Numbered from the stretch's first letter, positions 36,802 through 45,670 are shown. The stretch: DNA of 64,000 bases from SZUA-36 sp963759155 (GCA_963759155.1 CAVWXX010000008.1:248001-312000), one strand, 5' to 3'. Program-made: numbers and translations. The notes: a model not told the origin generated them from the letters alone.

Positions 36802-37755
36802 ATGCTCTCAGTTACACGTGTTCTATCCACTATTGGTTTTGCAGTGATCCTGGCTCTGCCGGTCACTGGCCTGGCCGACTCTCAAGATTTGGACTCGGAT
36901 CGAAAAGAACGCGGTACCGAGAAATCCGTTGAGGAAATAGCGCGCGAAATGGTAAACCCGCTGGCGGCGTTCTGGCGCTTCGACTACACCGGTGAACACA
37001 GAAATTACCAGGGAAGTATCCCCGGTGCTGATGACCAGAAAGGCTGGATTCACAACTTTCAACTTACAGTGCCCTTCAGAGAAAAAGACGGAAAAGGCTG
37101 GGTTTTCAGGTTCGCATTGCCTTTTTTACCGGATCAACCTGTTTACTGGGCAGACATCGGTTACGCAGAATGGCGGATTCGCCAGCAGGACCCGACCCTG
37201 CAGGAAGATGGGGTGTGGGCACCGACTCACGGACACACGGATGCGGCAACGTTTGACCTGGTCTATGGCGGTGTCAATGAATCCGGTCGCATACTGAATT
37301 ATGGTGTTGCAGGCGTTCTGCCGACCACCTCAGACACATCCAATGGCAGGCAGCAGTTCATAATGGGACCCGCTGTCAATATCGGTAAAATGACCGATTG
37401 GGGTGTTTATGGTGTTTTGTTCTCACATGTCATCGACCTTATCGAAAAAAAGGACAAAGGCACGCCGGATACCACGCAAACAACACTGCAGTTTTATTTC
37501 AGCTACGACCTCGGTGGTGGCTGGCAGGCGATCTCCAACCCCGTTGTTACCTATGACTGGGAAGCCGACAGTAGTAATAAGTTGAATCTGCCACTCGGTG
37601 GCGGTATTGCCAAGACCTTTAAGATCGGCAGGATGCCATTAAGGCTGACGGCCGAGGTTCAATATTTTGTGGCAAGCACCGATCGCTTTGGTCCCGATTG
37701 GTTGTATAAGTTCAGTCTGAGTCCTATCATGCCGAGTAAGCACACTCGCCATTAG
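36802..37755 (+). CDS. Outer-membrane beta-barrel protein
   Basis: About 318 residues from the ATG at 36802. It has a signal peptide (STIGFAVILALPVTGLADS), then an acidic linker and a barrel-like series of amphipathic strands: WIHNFQLTVPF, GWVFRFALPFLP, TLQFYFSYDLGGGW and LTAEVQYFVA. The end, WLYKFSLSPIMP, is typical of transporter-like outer-membrane proteins. Upstream in-frame ATGs at 36670 and 36742 add residues that do not look coding. No specific function recognised. It ends 34 bases before the arn operon and may be read into it. Confidence 0.72.
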   Translation: MLSVTRVLSTIGFAVILALPVTGLADSQDLDSDRKERGTEKSVEEIAREMVNPLAAFWRFDYTGEHRNYQGSIPGADDQKGWIHNFQLTVPFREKDGKGWVFRFALPFLPDQPVYWADIGYAEWRIRQQDPTLQEDGVWAPTHGHTDAATFDLVYGGVNESGRILNYGVAGVLPTTSDTSNGRQQFIMGPAVNIGKMTDWGVYGVLFSHVIDLIEKKDKGTPDTTQTTLQFYFSYDLGGGWQAISNPVVTYDWEADSSNKLNLPLGGGIAKTFKIGRMPLRLTAEVQYFVASTDRFGPDWLYKFSLSPIMPSKHTRH

Positions 37756-37789
37756 GAATCTGCCAGACCTGATCCCGGGTCCACAATCG

Positions 37790-39433
37790 ATGACTGCACC
37801 CAGTAATCTCAAGCATTTTGCTGCCATGGTTATTCTACTGTGTGCGGCACTATGGTTCGGGATGCTCGGTCAACGTGATCTGTTTGATCCGGATGAAGGG
37901 CGCTATGCCCAAATTCCGGCGGCCATGGTAGATACCGGTGATTGGCTGACCCCCAGGCTGAATGACTTCAAATATTTTGAAAAGCCCGTTCTGCAGTATT
38001 GGGGAACCGCTGTAAGCTTCAAGTTGTTTGGAAAAAGCAATACGAGTGCCCGTCTGTTCACAGCAGTGCTCGGTTTTTCGGCAGCCCTTTTCGCCATGCT
38101 CATAGCATTTCGTTTGTACGGAGCCCAGGCAGGTATATACACATTTCTGCTCAGTATCAGTTACCTGATGGTGGTGGCCTTTGGCCACTATCTGACGCTG
38201 GACATGGCCTTGAGCGCTTTACTTGTCATGGGTATAGGCAGTCTCGTTATTGCACATTCCAGCCGTGGTAATGAAAGCCACACGAGAAACTGGATGTTGG
38301 CCGGGTGGCTTGCACTCGCGCTTGCAACCCTGACCAAGGGTCTCGTGGCTGTCGTGTTACCGGCGGCAACCGTTGTGGTTTATAGCCTCTGGCAGCGGGA
38401 CTGGGGTCTTTGGAAAGGTTTGCATCTCTTCAAAGGGCTGCTTTTATTTCTGGCGGTCACGGCACCCTGGTTCATCATGGTCAGTATCGCCAACCCGGAA
38501 TTTCCGGAGTTCTTTTTTATTCATGAGCATTTTAATCGCTACACCAGCGAGGTCCACAGTCGCTCTGGGCCGGTATATTATTTCATACCCGTTTTGATAG
38601 TCGGTGTAGTGCCATGGCTGATAACCAGTCTGCGCTCGCTGGTATCACCGGATTTCACCTGGTTACCCGATAAACCGGGGCAGTTCGACGCTGAACGCTT
38701 CATGTGGACTTTTGTCGTGGTAACTTTCTGTTTCTTCTCGTTGGGGCGGTCCAAGCTACCAGGCTATATTCTGCCGATATTACCCATCATTGCGGTGTTG
38801 TCAGGCCGGCAGATTGGAAACAGGGGAGCAGTGACCAAAGACCGTTGGGTGATGCTTTTCTTTGGTTTGTTATTCTCCCTGGGGGCATTCAGCATCGAAC
38901 TGCTGGCCAGCGAGCATTTTCCGGCAGAACAGTGGGCGGCATACCAGCCCTGGATCATAGGCAGCGGTTTGTTGTTCCTGCTGTCATTTGCGGTGATGAG
39001 TATCAAAAAAATCACCCAGCTTCGCGCTTTAGCCACTGTTGCGGTTCTATCCTTAACCGCAGGCTTGTTGGTTGTATCCGGTGCCAGTTCCCTGGCAGAG
39101 AGCCGCTCCAGCAAGGTGATATCTGACATCATCACAGAAACACTGCCGCCAGGAGTCCCTGTTTACGCATTTCAATATTACCCTGAAGCTGCCACTTTCT
39201 ATCTTGGCAGGCCGGTCACCATTGTAGAATACGAGGGTGAATTGGCGATGGGGATCAGGCTTGAGCCAGAGAAATTCATCAAAACGCAGGACGAATTTTT
39301 AGCCGTGTGGCAGAATCTTGATCAGGCGGCGGTGGTGGTCAAGTTAAACAGGCTCAAAAACCTTAAAGTGGACCAATTGCAGGGCAGGGTCGTTTATAAG
39401 GGTCCGAAGACAATGGTGATTATAAAATCATGA
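37790..39433 (+). CDS. arnT: ArnT-like lipid A aminoarabinose transferase
   Basis: Polytopic inner-membrane glycosyltransferase (GT83/PMT type) that moves L-Ara4N from undecaprenyl phosphate to lipid A on the periplasmic side, giving polymyxin resistance. 547 residues, about 12 helices and a soluble C-terminal part. The first periplasmic loop has DPDEGRYAQIPAAM and the catalytic-side motif YFEKPVLQYW, as in ArnT. The context of six further arn-type genes makes ArnT more likely than another PMT. It overlaps the next gene by 4 bases and is the first gene of the operon, unlike in E. coli. Confidence 0.88.
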   Translation: MTAPSNLKHFAAMVILLCAALWFGMLGQRDLFDPDEGRYAQIPAAMVDTGDWLTPRLNDFKYFEKPVLQYWGTAVSFKLFGKSNTSARLFTAVLGFSAALFAMLIAFRLYGAQAGIYTFLLSISYLMVVAFGHYLTLDMALSALLVMGIGSLVIAHSSRGNESHTRNWMLAGWLALALATLTKGLVAVVLPAATVVVYSLWQRDWGLWKGLHLFKGLLLFLAVTAPWFIMVSIANPEFPEFFFIHEHFNRYTSEVHSRSGPVYYFIPVLIVGVVPWLITSLRSLVSPDFTWLPDKPGQFDAERFMWTFVVVTFCFFSLGRSKLPGYILPILPIIAVLSGRQIGNRGAVTKDRWVMLFFGLLFSLGAFSIELLASEHFPAEQWAAYQPWIIGSGLLFLLSFAVMSIKKITQLRALATVAVLSLTAGLLVVSGASSLAESRSSKVISDIITETLPPGVPVYAFQYYPEAATFYLGRPVTIVEYEGELAMGIRLEPEKFIKTQDEFLAVWQNLDQAAVVVKLNRLKNLKVDQLQGRVVYKGPKTMVIIKS

Positions 39434-39849
39434 CGGAATCAATAGGCCAGAGCGTGACTCAAGGCATGAGCCAGGGCATGACGTGGGCGGCCTTTGCGTT
39501 GATTTTAACCGGTGTATTGTTAAACGCCTTTGCCCAGTTAGCCCTCAAGGCCAGCGTCAGTGATACCGGTGTGATCAGCCTGGATATGCAGTCCCTGTTT
39601 TCTTCAGCTGGTAGCCTGGCAAGCAACCTGTGGTTGTGGGTGGGACTGATCTGTTATGGCATCAGCGTGATCGTGTGGATACTGGCTTTGAGCCGGGTCG
39701 ACGTATCGATCGCTTATCCGATGTTATCGATTGGCTATATTGTTAATGCTGTCGCTGCCTGGCATTTGTTCGACGAACCCATGAATATCGGTAAAGTCGT
39801 CGGCATTGGCGTCATTATCCTGGGTGTTTATATATTGGCCCGATCATGA
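39430..39849 (+). CDS. Small EamA/SMR-type flippase subunit (ArnE/ArnF-like)
   Basis: A 139-residue, four-helix membrane protein: LTGVLLNAFAQLALKAS, LWLWVGLICYGISVIVWILAL, SRVDVSIAYPMLSIGY and IGVIILGVYILARS are the family pattern. In E. coli ArnE and ArnF form a heterodimer that flips undecaprenyl-P-L-Ara4N; here only one subunit gene is present, so it may act as a homodimer. It overlaps arnT and arnB by 4 bases each. Confidence 0.82.
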   Translation: MTESIGQSVTQGMSQGMTWAAFALILTGVLLNAFAQLALKASVSDTGVISLDMQSLFSSAGSLASNLWLWVGLICYGISVIVWILALSRVDVSIAYPMLSIGYIVNAVAAWHLFDEPMNIGKVVGIGVIILGVYILARS

Positions 39850-40958
39850 CCATGCTGCCATTTACCCGGCCTTCGCTTGGTGAAGAGGAGCTCAGCGCGG
39901 TTCAGAAAGTGCTGCAATCAGGCTGGATAACCAGCGGTCCACGGGTCGTTGAACTGGAAAAAAATCTCGGTGCTTATATTGGCGGCGGTGTTGATATACG
40001 CCTGTTCAATTCCGCCACGGCTGCAATGGAAGCGATTCTTATCGCTAAAGAAATCGGTCCTGGTGATGAAGTCATCGTTCCTGCCATGAGCTTTGTCGCA
40101 TCAGCGAATGTCGTCGTGCGTACCGGTGCGACACCGGTATTCGTGGACGTGGGTCTTGAGAGCCGGAATATTGATGCAGACAAGGTTCGTTCGGCCATCT
40201 CTGACAAAACCCGGGTCATTATGCCGGTGCATTTCGCCGGCAGGCCGGTTGATATGGCTCCCATTTACGAATTGGCGGACAGCAAGGGCTTGCTGGTGCT
40301 GGAAGATGCTGCGCAGGCGATCGGTACCTGCTACCAGGGCCGGCAAATTGGTTCGTATGGCAACCCGGTTTCATTCAGTTTTCATCCCAACAAAAATATG
40401 ACCACCATTGAAGGTGGTGCAGTTGCATCAAGTGACGCGCGGCTGATCAAACAACTGGAATCGATCAGGTTTCACGGTATCTCACGCAATGACAGTGGTG
40501 AAGTGCTGGTTGAGGCCTGGGGTGGAAAAATGAACCTGCCCGATGTAAACGCCACTATCGGCCTGGCGCAGCTCAAGAAGCTGGATGGTTTCAATGCAAA
40601 GCGCCGTCTACTGGCCGAGCACTATTTCAAGCGCATGCCACATCATCCTGCCCTGGTTCTGCCGTCAGATGCGCCCGGACACAGTTGGCATATGTTCTGT
40701 ATTTGTCTGGATTTTGCATCCCTGGGCATGAGTCGCGATGACATACTCGAGACATTCAAAGCGCAGGACATCCTGCTTGGCATGCACTACCCGGCCATGC
40801 ATCTGTTCGGTTTGTATCGTCAACTCGGCTATGGCCGGGGTGACTTTCCCAATGCAGAGCAGATTGGAGACCAGACGTTTACACTGCCGCTTTTTCCGGC
40901 CATGACAACCGCTGATGTTGATCGTGTGGTTAGTGTTTTTGATCAATTGCTGGCATGA
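39846..40958 (+). CDS. arnB: UDP-L-Ara4O aminotransferase
   Basis: PLP enzyme of the DegT/DnrJ/EryC1 family that makes UDP-L-Ara4N from the 4-keto sugar. The N-terminal MLPFTRPSLGEEEL and SGWITSGPRV, the Asp pair region LVLEDAAQAIG and the Lys motif SFHPNKNMTTIEGG (Lys forms the internal aldimine) are clear. Length 370 is close to that of other ArnB. Overlaps its neighbours by 4 bases. Confidence 0.92.
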   Translation: MTMLPFTRPSLGEEELSAVQKVLQSGWITSGPRVVELEKNLGAYIGGGVDIRLFNSATAAMEAILIAKEIGPGDEVIVPAMSFVASANVVVRTGATPVFVDVGLESRNIDADKVRSAISDKTRVIMPVHFAGRPVDMAPIYELADSKGLLVLEDAAQAIGTCYQGRQIGSYGNPVSFSFHPNKNMTTIEGGAVASSDARLIKQLESIRFHGISRNDSGEVLVEAWGGKMNLPDVNATIGLAQLKKLDGFNAKRRLLAEHYFKRMPHHPALVLPSDAPGHSWHMFCICLDFASLGMSRDDILETFKAQDILLGMHYPAMHLFGLYRQLGYGRGDFPNAEQIGDQTFTLPLFPAMTTADVDRVVSVFDQLLA

Positions 40959-41908
40959 CCGGAGACACTCAGGTGCTGACCCGCGCAGTCATTTTTGCCT
41001 ATCACGATATCGGTGTTCGTTGTCTTGAGACCTTGCTCGAACTGGGTATCGAAATCAGCCTGGTAGTGACCCACGAGAATAGTGAGTCAGAGCAAATCTG
41101 GTTCGATAGTGTTGAGGATGTGGCGAAAAAGAACGGCATTGAAGTCATCAAGCCGGATGATGCGAACGCGGTTGCCGTGATTGAGCGGGTTTCTGAGTGT
41201 AAGCCTGACTATATTTTTTCATTCTATTACCGCCAGATGCTGGGGCAGCAGTTGCTGGATATCCCGACCAAGGGTGCTTTCAATCTTCATGGCTCACTTT
41301 TGCCAAAGTACCGGGGACGTGTGCCGGTTAACTGGGCCATTATTCACGGCGAAAAAGAAACCGGTGTGAGTCTGCACACAATGGAGCTTAAGCCGGATGC
41401 CGGGAGCTTGCTGGCCCAGGCAGCGGTATCCATCCTGAGAAACGATACGGCATATGATGTTTTTCAAAAGCTCAAATGTGCTTCTGAGAACCTGTTAATA
41501 GAAGTTATTCCGGAAATGCTTGCTGGCCGTGTTTTTGAAACACCATTAAACCTCGAAGAAGGCAGTTATTATTCCGGGAGAAAACCGGAGGACGGAAGAA
41601 TCAACTGGAACATGACCGCCAGTGACATACATAACTTGATACGTGCCGTGGCACCACCTTATCCCGGTGCTTTTTTTGACATCGACTCGCACCGTGTCGA
41701 GGTGCTGGGTAGCTATATCAGGGGTGAAAGGGCTCGTTTTGAGGAACCGTGTATCTATTTCGAAGGTGAGAATTTTCAGGCCGATTGTATCGATGGCATG
41801 CGATTTATGATCACGCAGCTGGTGATTGACGGATTAATAGCTGATCAGTCCCTGTTTCAACAGACGTTTGGGCAGCGCCTGATTCCGGATTTGGCAAACG
41901 ACGCATGA
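40955..41908 (+). CDS. arnA: UDP-L-Ara4N formyltransferase (separate ArnA N-domain)
   Basis: N10-formyltetrahydrofolate-dependent formyltransferase that caps UDP-L-Ara4N before lipid transfer. Asn110, His112 and Asp148 match the catalytic trio of E. coli ArnA (102, 104, 140): seen in NLHGSLLPKYRGR and LKPDAG. The signature YYSGRKPEDGRINW is intact. The protein ends at 317 residues after its OB-like C-domain; the dehydrogenase half of ArnA is a separate gene at 43908. Overlaps arnB and arnD by 4 bases. Confidence 0.9.
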   Translation: MTGDTQVLTRAVIFAYHDIGVRCLETLLELGIEISLVVTHENSESEQIWFDSVEDVAKKNGIEVIKPDDANAVAVIERVSECKPDYIFSFYYRQMLGQQLLDIPTKGAFNLHGSLLPKYRGRVPVNWAIIHGEKETGVSLHTMELKPDAGSLLAQAAVSILRNDTAYDVFQKLKCASENLLIEVIPEMLAGRVFETPLNLEEGSYYSGRKPEDGRINWNMTASDIHNLIRAVAPPYPGAFFDIDSHRVEVLGSYIRGERARFEEPCIYFEGENFQADCIDGMRFMITQLVIDGLIADQSLFQQTFGQRLIPDLANDA

Positions 41909-42804
41909 AGCAGGTGGTTCTGAAGGTGGATGTGGATACTTACCTCGGTACGCTGCACGGCGTGCCGGCACTGCTCGAGTTGTTTGAGCGATATGATGTC
42001 AAGGCAAGTTTCCTGTTCAGCGTCGGGCCGGACAACACCGGCAGGGCGATACGCCGGGTTTTCAGAAAAGGTTTTCTGCAAAAAGTCGGTCGCACCTCGG
42101 TGGTCAGCCATTATGGTTTGCGCACCCTGATGAATGGTGTGATCAAACCGGGTCCACATATTGGCAAGAAAGCAGCATTTGTCATGCGGTGTGTTGCTGC
42201 AGCCGGACATGAGGTGGGTATTCATTGCTACGACCATGTTCGCTGGCAGGATTATGTCGCCGGCAAAGATCAGAAATGGACAAAGCGTGAGATGGATAAA
42301 GCGCTGAATGCGTTCAAAGACGCCCTGCAGATGGAACCGCAAACAATTGGCGCTGCAGGCTGGCAATTGAATCCATTTGTCATTGCGCTGGAAGCACAGA
42401 TGGGCTTTAAATATGCCAGCGACGTACGTGGTCGCGAGCCGTTTTTCCCAACCATGGAAGGGCTGAGTTCCAATTGCATCCAACTACCCACGACGCTACC
42501 CACACTGGATGAAATCATAGGTTCAGATGGTATAGACTCATTCAATTGCTGGGAAGCAATCCTGGAGAAAAGCCGCGAGTCACTACCTTGCGGACATGTC
42601 TATACGCTGCATGCTGAGTTAGAGGGTATGAAGCTGATGCCGGTGATGGAAAAGTTGCTTGAGCAGTGGAAAGCATCGGGTTTTGATTTTCTGACGCTCC
42701 AGCAACTCCATGCTTCACTGGACCAATCAGCACTGCCAAGGCAGGAAATAGCCTGGTCTGAACTCGATGGCCGCTCCGGCCTGCTGGCTGTCCAGGGCGC
42801 CTGA
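41905..42804 (+). CDS. arnD: Polysaccharide deacetylase family deformylase
   Basis: Removes the formyl group from undecaprenyl-P-L-Ara4FN. NodB-type fold: metal/catalytic Asp pair in VDVDT (residues 9-11), and metal His residues in GIHCYDHVRWQD. The C-terminal half has FNCWEAILEKSRE and YTLHAELEG. 299 residues, usual for ArnD. Starts within the arnA stop. Confidence 0.9.
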   Translation: MKQVVLKVDVDTYLGTLHGVPALLELFERYDVKASFLFSVGPDNTGRAIRRVFRKGFLQKVGRTSVVSHYGLRTLMNGVIKPGPHIGKKAAFVMRCVAAAGHEVGIHCYDHVRWQDYVAGKDQKWTKREMDKALNAFKDALQMEPQTIGAAGWQLNPFVIALEAQMGFKYASDVRGREPFFPTMEGLSSNCIQLPTTLPTLDEIIGSDGIDSFNCWEAILEKSRESLPCGHVYTLHAELEGMKLMPVMEKLLEQWKASGFDFLTLQQLHASLDQSALPRQEIAWSELDGRSGLLAVQGA

Positions 42805-42830
42805 TTAAGTTCGACGCCATTTGAGTACAC

Positions 42831-42836
42831 GGGAGG
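42831..42836 (+). promoter_or_regulatory. Ribosome binding site that decides a TTG start
   Basis: GGGAGG lies six bases before TTG at 42843 and 18 before the next ATG at 42855. The spacing favours the TTG start for arnC. Confidence 0.6.
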
Positions 42837-42842
42837 TTTTAA

Positions 42843-43850
42843 TTGAACGCTGACATGACAAAAGACACGCAGGGTCAATTGGTCGATTTGTCCGTTATTA
42901 TTCCGGTGTACAACGAGCAGGATGTTCTCGGCAAACTGTTTGAGCGTCTATATCCGGTCATGGACGCTTTAGGACGTTCATTTGAAGTCCTGTTTGTAAA
43001 CGATGGCAGTTCGGATAACTCATCCGGTATCCTGGCAGAACAGTTTGAACAGCGGCCCGATGTTACGCGGGTGGTTTCTTTGAGCTCAAATGCGGGTCAG
43101 CACGCCGCCCTTATCGCCGGCTTTGAGCTTACCCGTGGCAAGTTCATCATTACCCTTGATGCAGACTTACAGAACCCGCCGGAGGAGATTCCGGCCATCG
43201 TTGCAGAGATGGACAAGGGTTTTGATTACGTCGGTTCGATCAGGGCTTCCCGAAACGACAAGGCATGGCGGCATATTGCCTCGCGGATGATGAACTCCTT
43301 GCGTGAAAAGATTACCAATATCCACATGACGGATCAGGGTTGTATGTTGCGGGGTTACAGCCGGGAGATTGTCCGGGAAGTCGCTATTTGCAATGAATCC
43401 CGTACATTTATTCCGGCGCTGGCTTACCTGTATGCGGCCAGGCCAACTGAGATCACGGTAGCCCATGAAGAACGGGCAGCCGGCAAATCCAAGTATTCCC
43501 TGTTGAAGCTGATTCAGCTGAATTTTGACCTGATGACCAGTTTTTCATCGATGCCACTGCGACTGATCTCATTAACAGGCATCGCCGTTTCAATTCTTTC
43601 TTTTTTGTTTGTCATTTACCTGGCCTATCGCCGCCTGTTCTATGGTCCGGAAGTCGAGGGTGTTTTCACGCTGTTTGGTATCACCATTTTCCTGATGGGT
43701 TTATTGCTGTTTTCAGTTGGTATGCTGGGTGAGTACATCGGTCGTATCAACGGCCTGGTGCGAAGAAGAAAACGATTCCGCGTTGCGAGTGTGCTGCAGG
43801 CGGGTGAGGGTGTAAAATCGCCTGATGAAGAATCGAAACCTTCTTCCTGA
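42843..43850 (+). CDS. arnC: Undecaprenyl-phosphate 4-deoxy-4-formamido-L-arabinose transferase
   Basis: GT2 glycosyltransferase that loads the formylated sugar on undecaprenyl phosphate at the cytoplasmic face. SVIIPVYNEQDVL, FVNDGSSDNS and TLDADLQNPPEEI (DxD-like) are the catalytic core; GCMLRGYSR and RAAGKSKYSLLKL precede two C-terminal membrane helices (about 245-265, 278-300). TTG start chosen from the ribosome binding site. 335 residues. Confidence 0.92.
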   Translation: MNADMTKDTQGQLVDLSVIIPVYNEQDVLGKLFERLYPVMDALGRSFEVLFVNDGSSDNSSGILAEQFEQRPDVTRVVSLSSNAGQHAALIAGFELTRGKFIITLDADLQNPPEEIPAIVAEMDKGFDYVGSIRASRNDKAWRHIASRMMNSLREKITNIHMTDQGCMLRGYSREIVREVAICNESRTFIPALAYLYAARPTEITVAHEERAAGKSKYSLLKLIQLNFDLMTSFSSMPLRLISLTGIAVSILSFLFVIYLAYRRLFYGPEVEGVFTLFGITIFLMGLLLFSVGMLGEYIGRINGLVRRRKRFRVASVLQAGEGVKSPDEESKPSS

Positions 43851-43907
43851 GCGGACGGGCAGAAGACACGCCGGACCGGCGTTATCCCCACAGTAACCAG
43901 GAATACC

Positions 43908-44954
43908 ATGAAAATTTTGATCCTCGGCGTTAACGGCTTTATCGGCCATCACCTGTCGAACAGAGTTCTCCAAACCACGGATTGGGAAGTCTATGGCATG
44001 GATATGCGGTCCGACCGGCTTGACAATGAAATAAATCATGAGCGGTTTCACTTTTTTGAAGGTGACATCACCATCAATCGCGAGTGGATCGAATATCACA
44101 TCAAGCATAGCGATGTCATATTGCCCCTGGTTGCCATCGCGACACCGGCGATCTACGTTACCAATCCACTGGGTGTGTTTGAGCTGGATTTTGAAGCCAA
44201 CCTGGCCATTGTCAGGGCCTGTGTGAAGTACAACAAACGCGTTGTGTTTCCATCAACTTCCGAAGTCTACGCCATGTGTGAAGACGACGCCTTCCACCCT
44301 TACGAGTCAAACCTGGTGCTCGGCCCGATTGCCAAGCCACGCTGGATCTACTCCTGTGCCAAGCAATTGATGGACCGGGTGATTGCGGCTTATGGTCAGC
44401 AGGAAGGTCTGAAATTTACCTTGTTCCGCCCCTTCAACTGGATCGGCAGTGGTCTGGACAGCCTTCATACCCAGAAGGAAGGCAGTTCCAGAGTAGTAAC
44501 ACAATTCCTCGGCCACATCGCCCGCGGTGAAGACATCAAGCTGGTAGATGGCGGCTTGCAGCGCCGCAGTTTTACCGATGTCTCAGATGGAATTTCAGCC
44601 CTGGTGAAGATCATAGAGAACAAGGACGGCATCGCAGACGGCAAGATCTACAATATTGGCAATCCGGAAAATGATCTATCCATTAAGGAACTGGCCAACC
44701 TGATGCTGGAAATGTCGTTTAACTACCCTGAGTACGAGTCTCAGGCACGCAACGTTAATATCGTCGAAGTAACATCGGCGGATTATTACGGCGAGGGCTA
44801 CCAGGACATACAGAGTCGGGTGCCTTTTATCGACAACACACGTGAAGAGCTGGATTGGGCTCCGTTGGTTGACGTCAACACAGCGCTGGGCAAGATCATG
44901 GATACCTACCGAAATGAGGTTGCTGCGGCTCGTGCTTTGCTGGATCAAAATTAG
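43908..44954 (+). CDS. UDP-glucuronate decarboxylase (separate ArnA C-domain)
   Basis: NAD-dependent SDR that oxidises and decarboxylates UDP-glucuronic acid to the 4-keto-pentose used by ArnB. LGVNGFIGHHL binds NAD. PSTSEVYAMC holds the Ser and Glu, WIYSCAKQLMDRVI the Tyr and Lys, and RRSFTDVSDG the Arg that match E. coli ArnA 433/434, 463/467 and 619. 348 residues, equal to the C-terminal half of fused ArnA. Last gene of the operon, 57 bases after arnC. UDP-glucose dehydrogenase is not in the window. Confidence 0.92.
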   Translation: MKILILGVNGFIGHHLSNRVLQTTDWEVYGMDMRSDRLDNEINHERFHFFEGDITINREWIEYHIKHSDVILPLVAIATPAIYVTNPLGVFELDFEANLAIVRACVKYNKRVVFPSTSEVYAMCEDDAFHPYESNLVLGPIAKPRWIYSCAKQLMDRVIAAYGQQEGLKFTLFRPFNWIGSGLDSLHTQKEGSSRVVTQFLGHIARGEDIKLVDGGLQRRSFTDVSDGISALVKIIENKDGIADGKIYNIGNPENDLSIKELANLMLEMSFNYPEYESQARNVNIVEVTSADYYGEGYQDIQSRVPFIDNTREELDWAPLVDVNTALGKIMDTYRNEVAAARALLDQN

Positions 44955-45013
44955 AGCGACGAAGCGGAATACAAAGTGGTGTAGTGTCATTCATTTGGGC
45001 TGATGGTTGGGTC

Positions 45014-45200
45014 ACCATTGATCAGTCGGGAAGCTGAGGCTCTGCATTAGCTTGTTTCAGGGTTCACACTCCAGGTGGAAAGAACCATTGATCATTCGGG
45101 AAGCCGAGACTATGCGCTAGTTTTCTTCCAGGCTCACAGGTTGAAAACCATTGATCATTCGGGAAGCCGAGGCTATGCAGTAGCTTACTTCCAGACGCGC
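45014..45200. repeat. Three tandem copies of a 63-70 base unit
   Basis: Each copy begins ACCATTGATCA/TTCGGGAAG and runs on with CNGAGNCTNTGCN. Copies start at 45014, 45084 and 45147, spaced 70 and 63 bases. Copies two and three are nearly identical for their first 24 bases. The third runs directly into the left arm of the first palindrome. Confidence 0.8.
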
Positions 45201-45310
45201 TCGAGCACATCCATGTGTCGCTCATCCTCGACTCCTGTCTCAGAAGGTCTGGAAGTAAGCTACTGCACATCCTCGCCTTTGTGCGAATGCAGGGGTCAAT
45301 GGTTTCTGGA
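45147..45310. repeat. Long imperfect palindrome 1
   Basis: The core arms 45176-45195 and 45248-45267 pair perfectly over 20 bases (left arm begins TGCAGTAGCTTACTT). The pairing continues less perfectly outward so that CAATGGTTTCTGGAAG at the right mirrors the start of the tandem unit at the left. The 52-base loop holds a motif at 45199-45223 that recurs inverted in palindrome 2. Confidence 0.85.
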
Positions 45311-45404
45311 AGATACACGTGGTTTGATTCTGAGCTTGATAAGCACACGGCTTTTGCGAATGTTGGACAAACAACCTTTGAAAGATGCAGGGCGTTTGAT
45401 ATTA

Positions 45405-45514
45405 AGCTGGGGTGTGTATTAACTTATCAGGACCGTGAGCGACATGGATGTCGCGCTCGAGCTTACATGGACGTATTCACAGCGAGTCCTGGGAAGTTAA
45501 TACACATCCCAGCT
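45405..45514. repeat. Long imperfect palindrome 2
   Basis: Arms 45405-45432 and 45487-45514 match in 25 of 28 positions (left begins AGCTGGGGTGTGTATTAAC). The 54-base loop carries GAGCGACATGGATGTCGC at 45437-45454 followed by GCTCGAGC. The reverse complement of 45437-45462 matches 45199-45223 in palindrome 1 except for a 3-base gap and small changes. Confidence 0.85.
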
Positions 45515-45619
45515 CCCCCAATCTTGCAGATTATCGAAAGTAAGGCTTCTGAGTTACTCCTCAGGCTAGCTTGGGCACGGCACCTGTCTTGGTAAGACAA
45601 TACACATCCCAGCTCCCCC
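45499..45619. repeat. Direct repeat of a palindrome arm
   Basis: AATACACATCCCAGCTCCCC occurs at 45499-45518 and again at 45599-45618. The second copy is a right arm without its partner, as if left by a partial copy of palindrome 2. Confidence 0.85.
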
Positions 45620-45670
45620 GACCTTACGGATCAGAAATTTTGCAGTCTGCAAAAGAAGTAAGAATTCAGT

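Larger units (their letters stand above)
44955..45670. other. Repeat-rich noncoding gap
   Basis: A 715-base stretch between the arn operon and an outer-membrane gene. It contains three tandem copies of a unit of about 65 bases, two long imperfect palindromes and a displaced half-palindrome, listed separately. Short open frames across it only read the repeats. I see no protein gene, tRNA or transposase. Confidence 0.7.

Noticed and set aside
45064..45348. A 94-codon minus-strand open frame with repeated HSLGFPNDQWF
   Set aside because: It only translates the tandem repeats and palindrome. It has no ribosome site of note and no homologous frame in palindrome 2.
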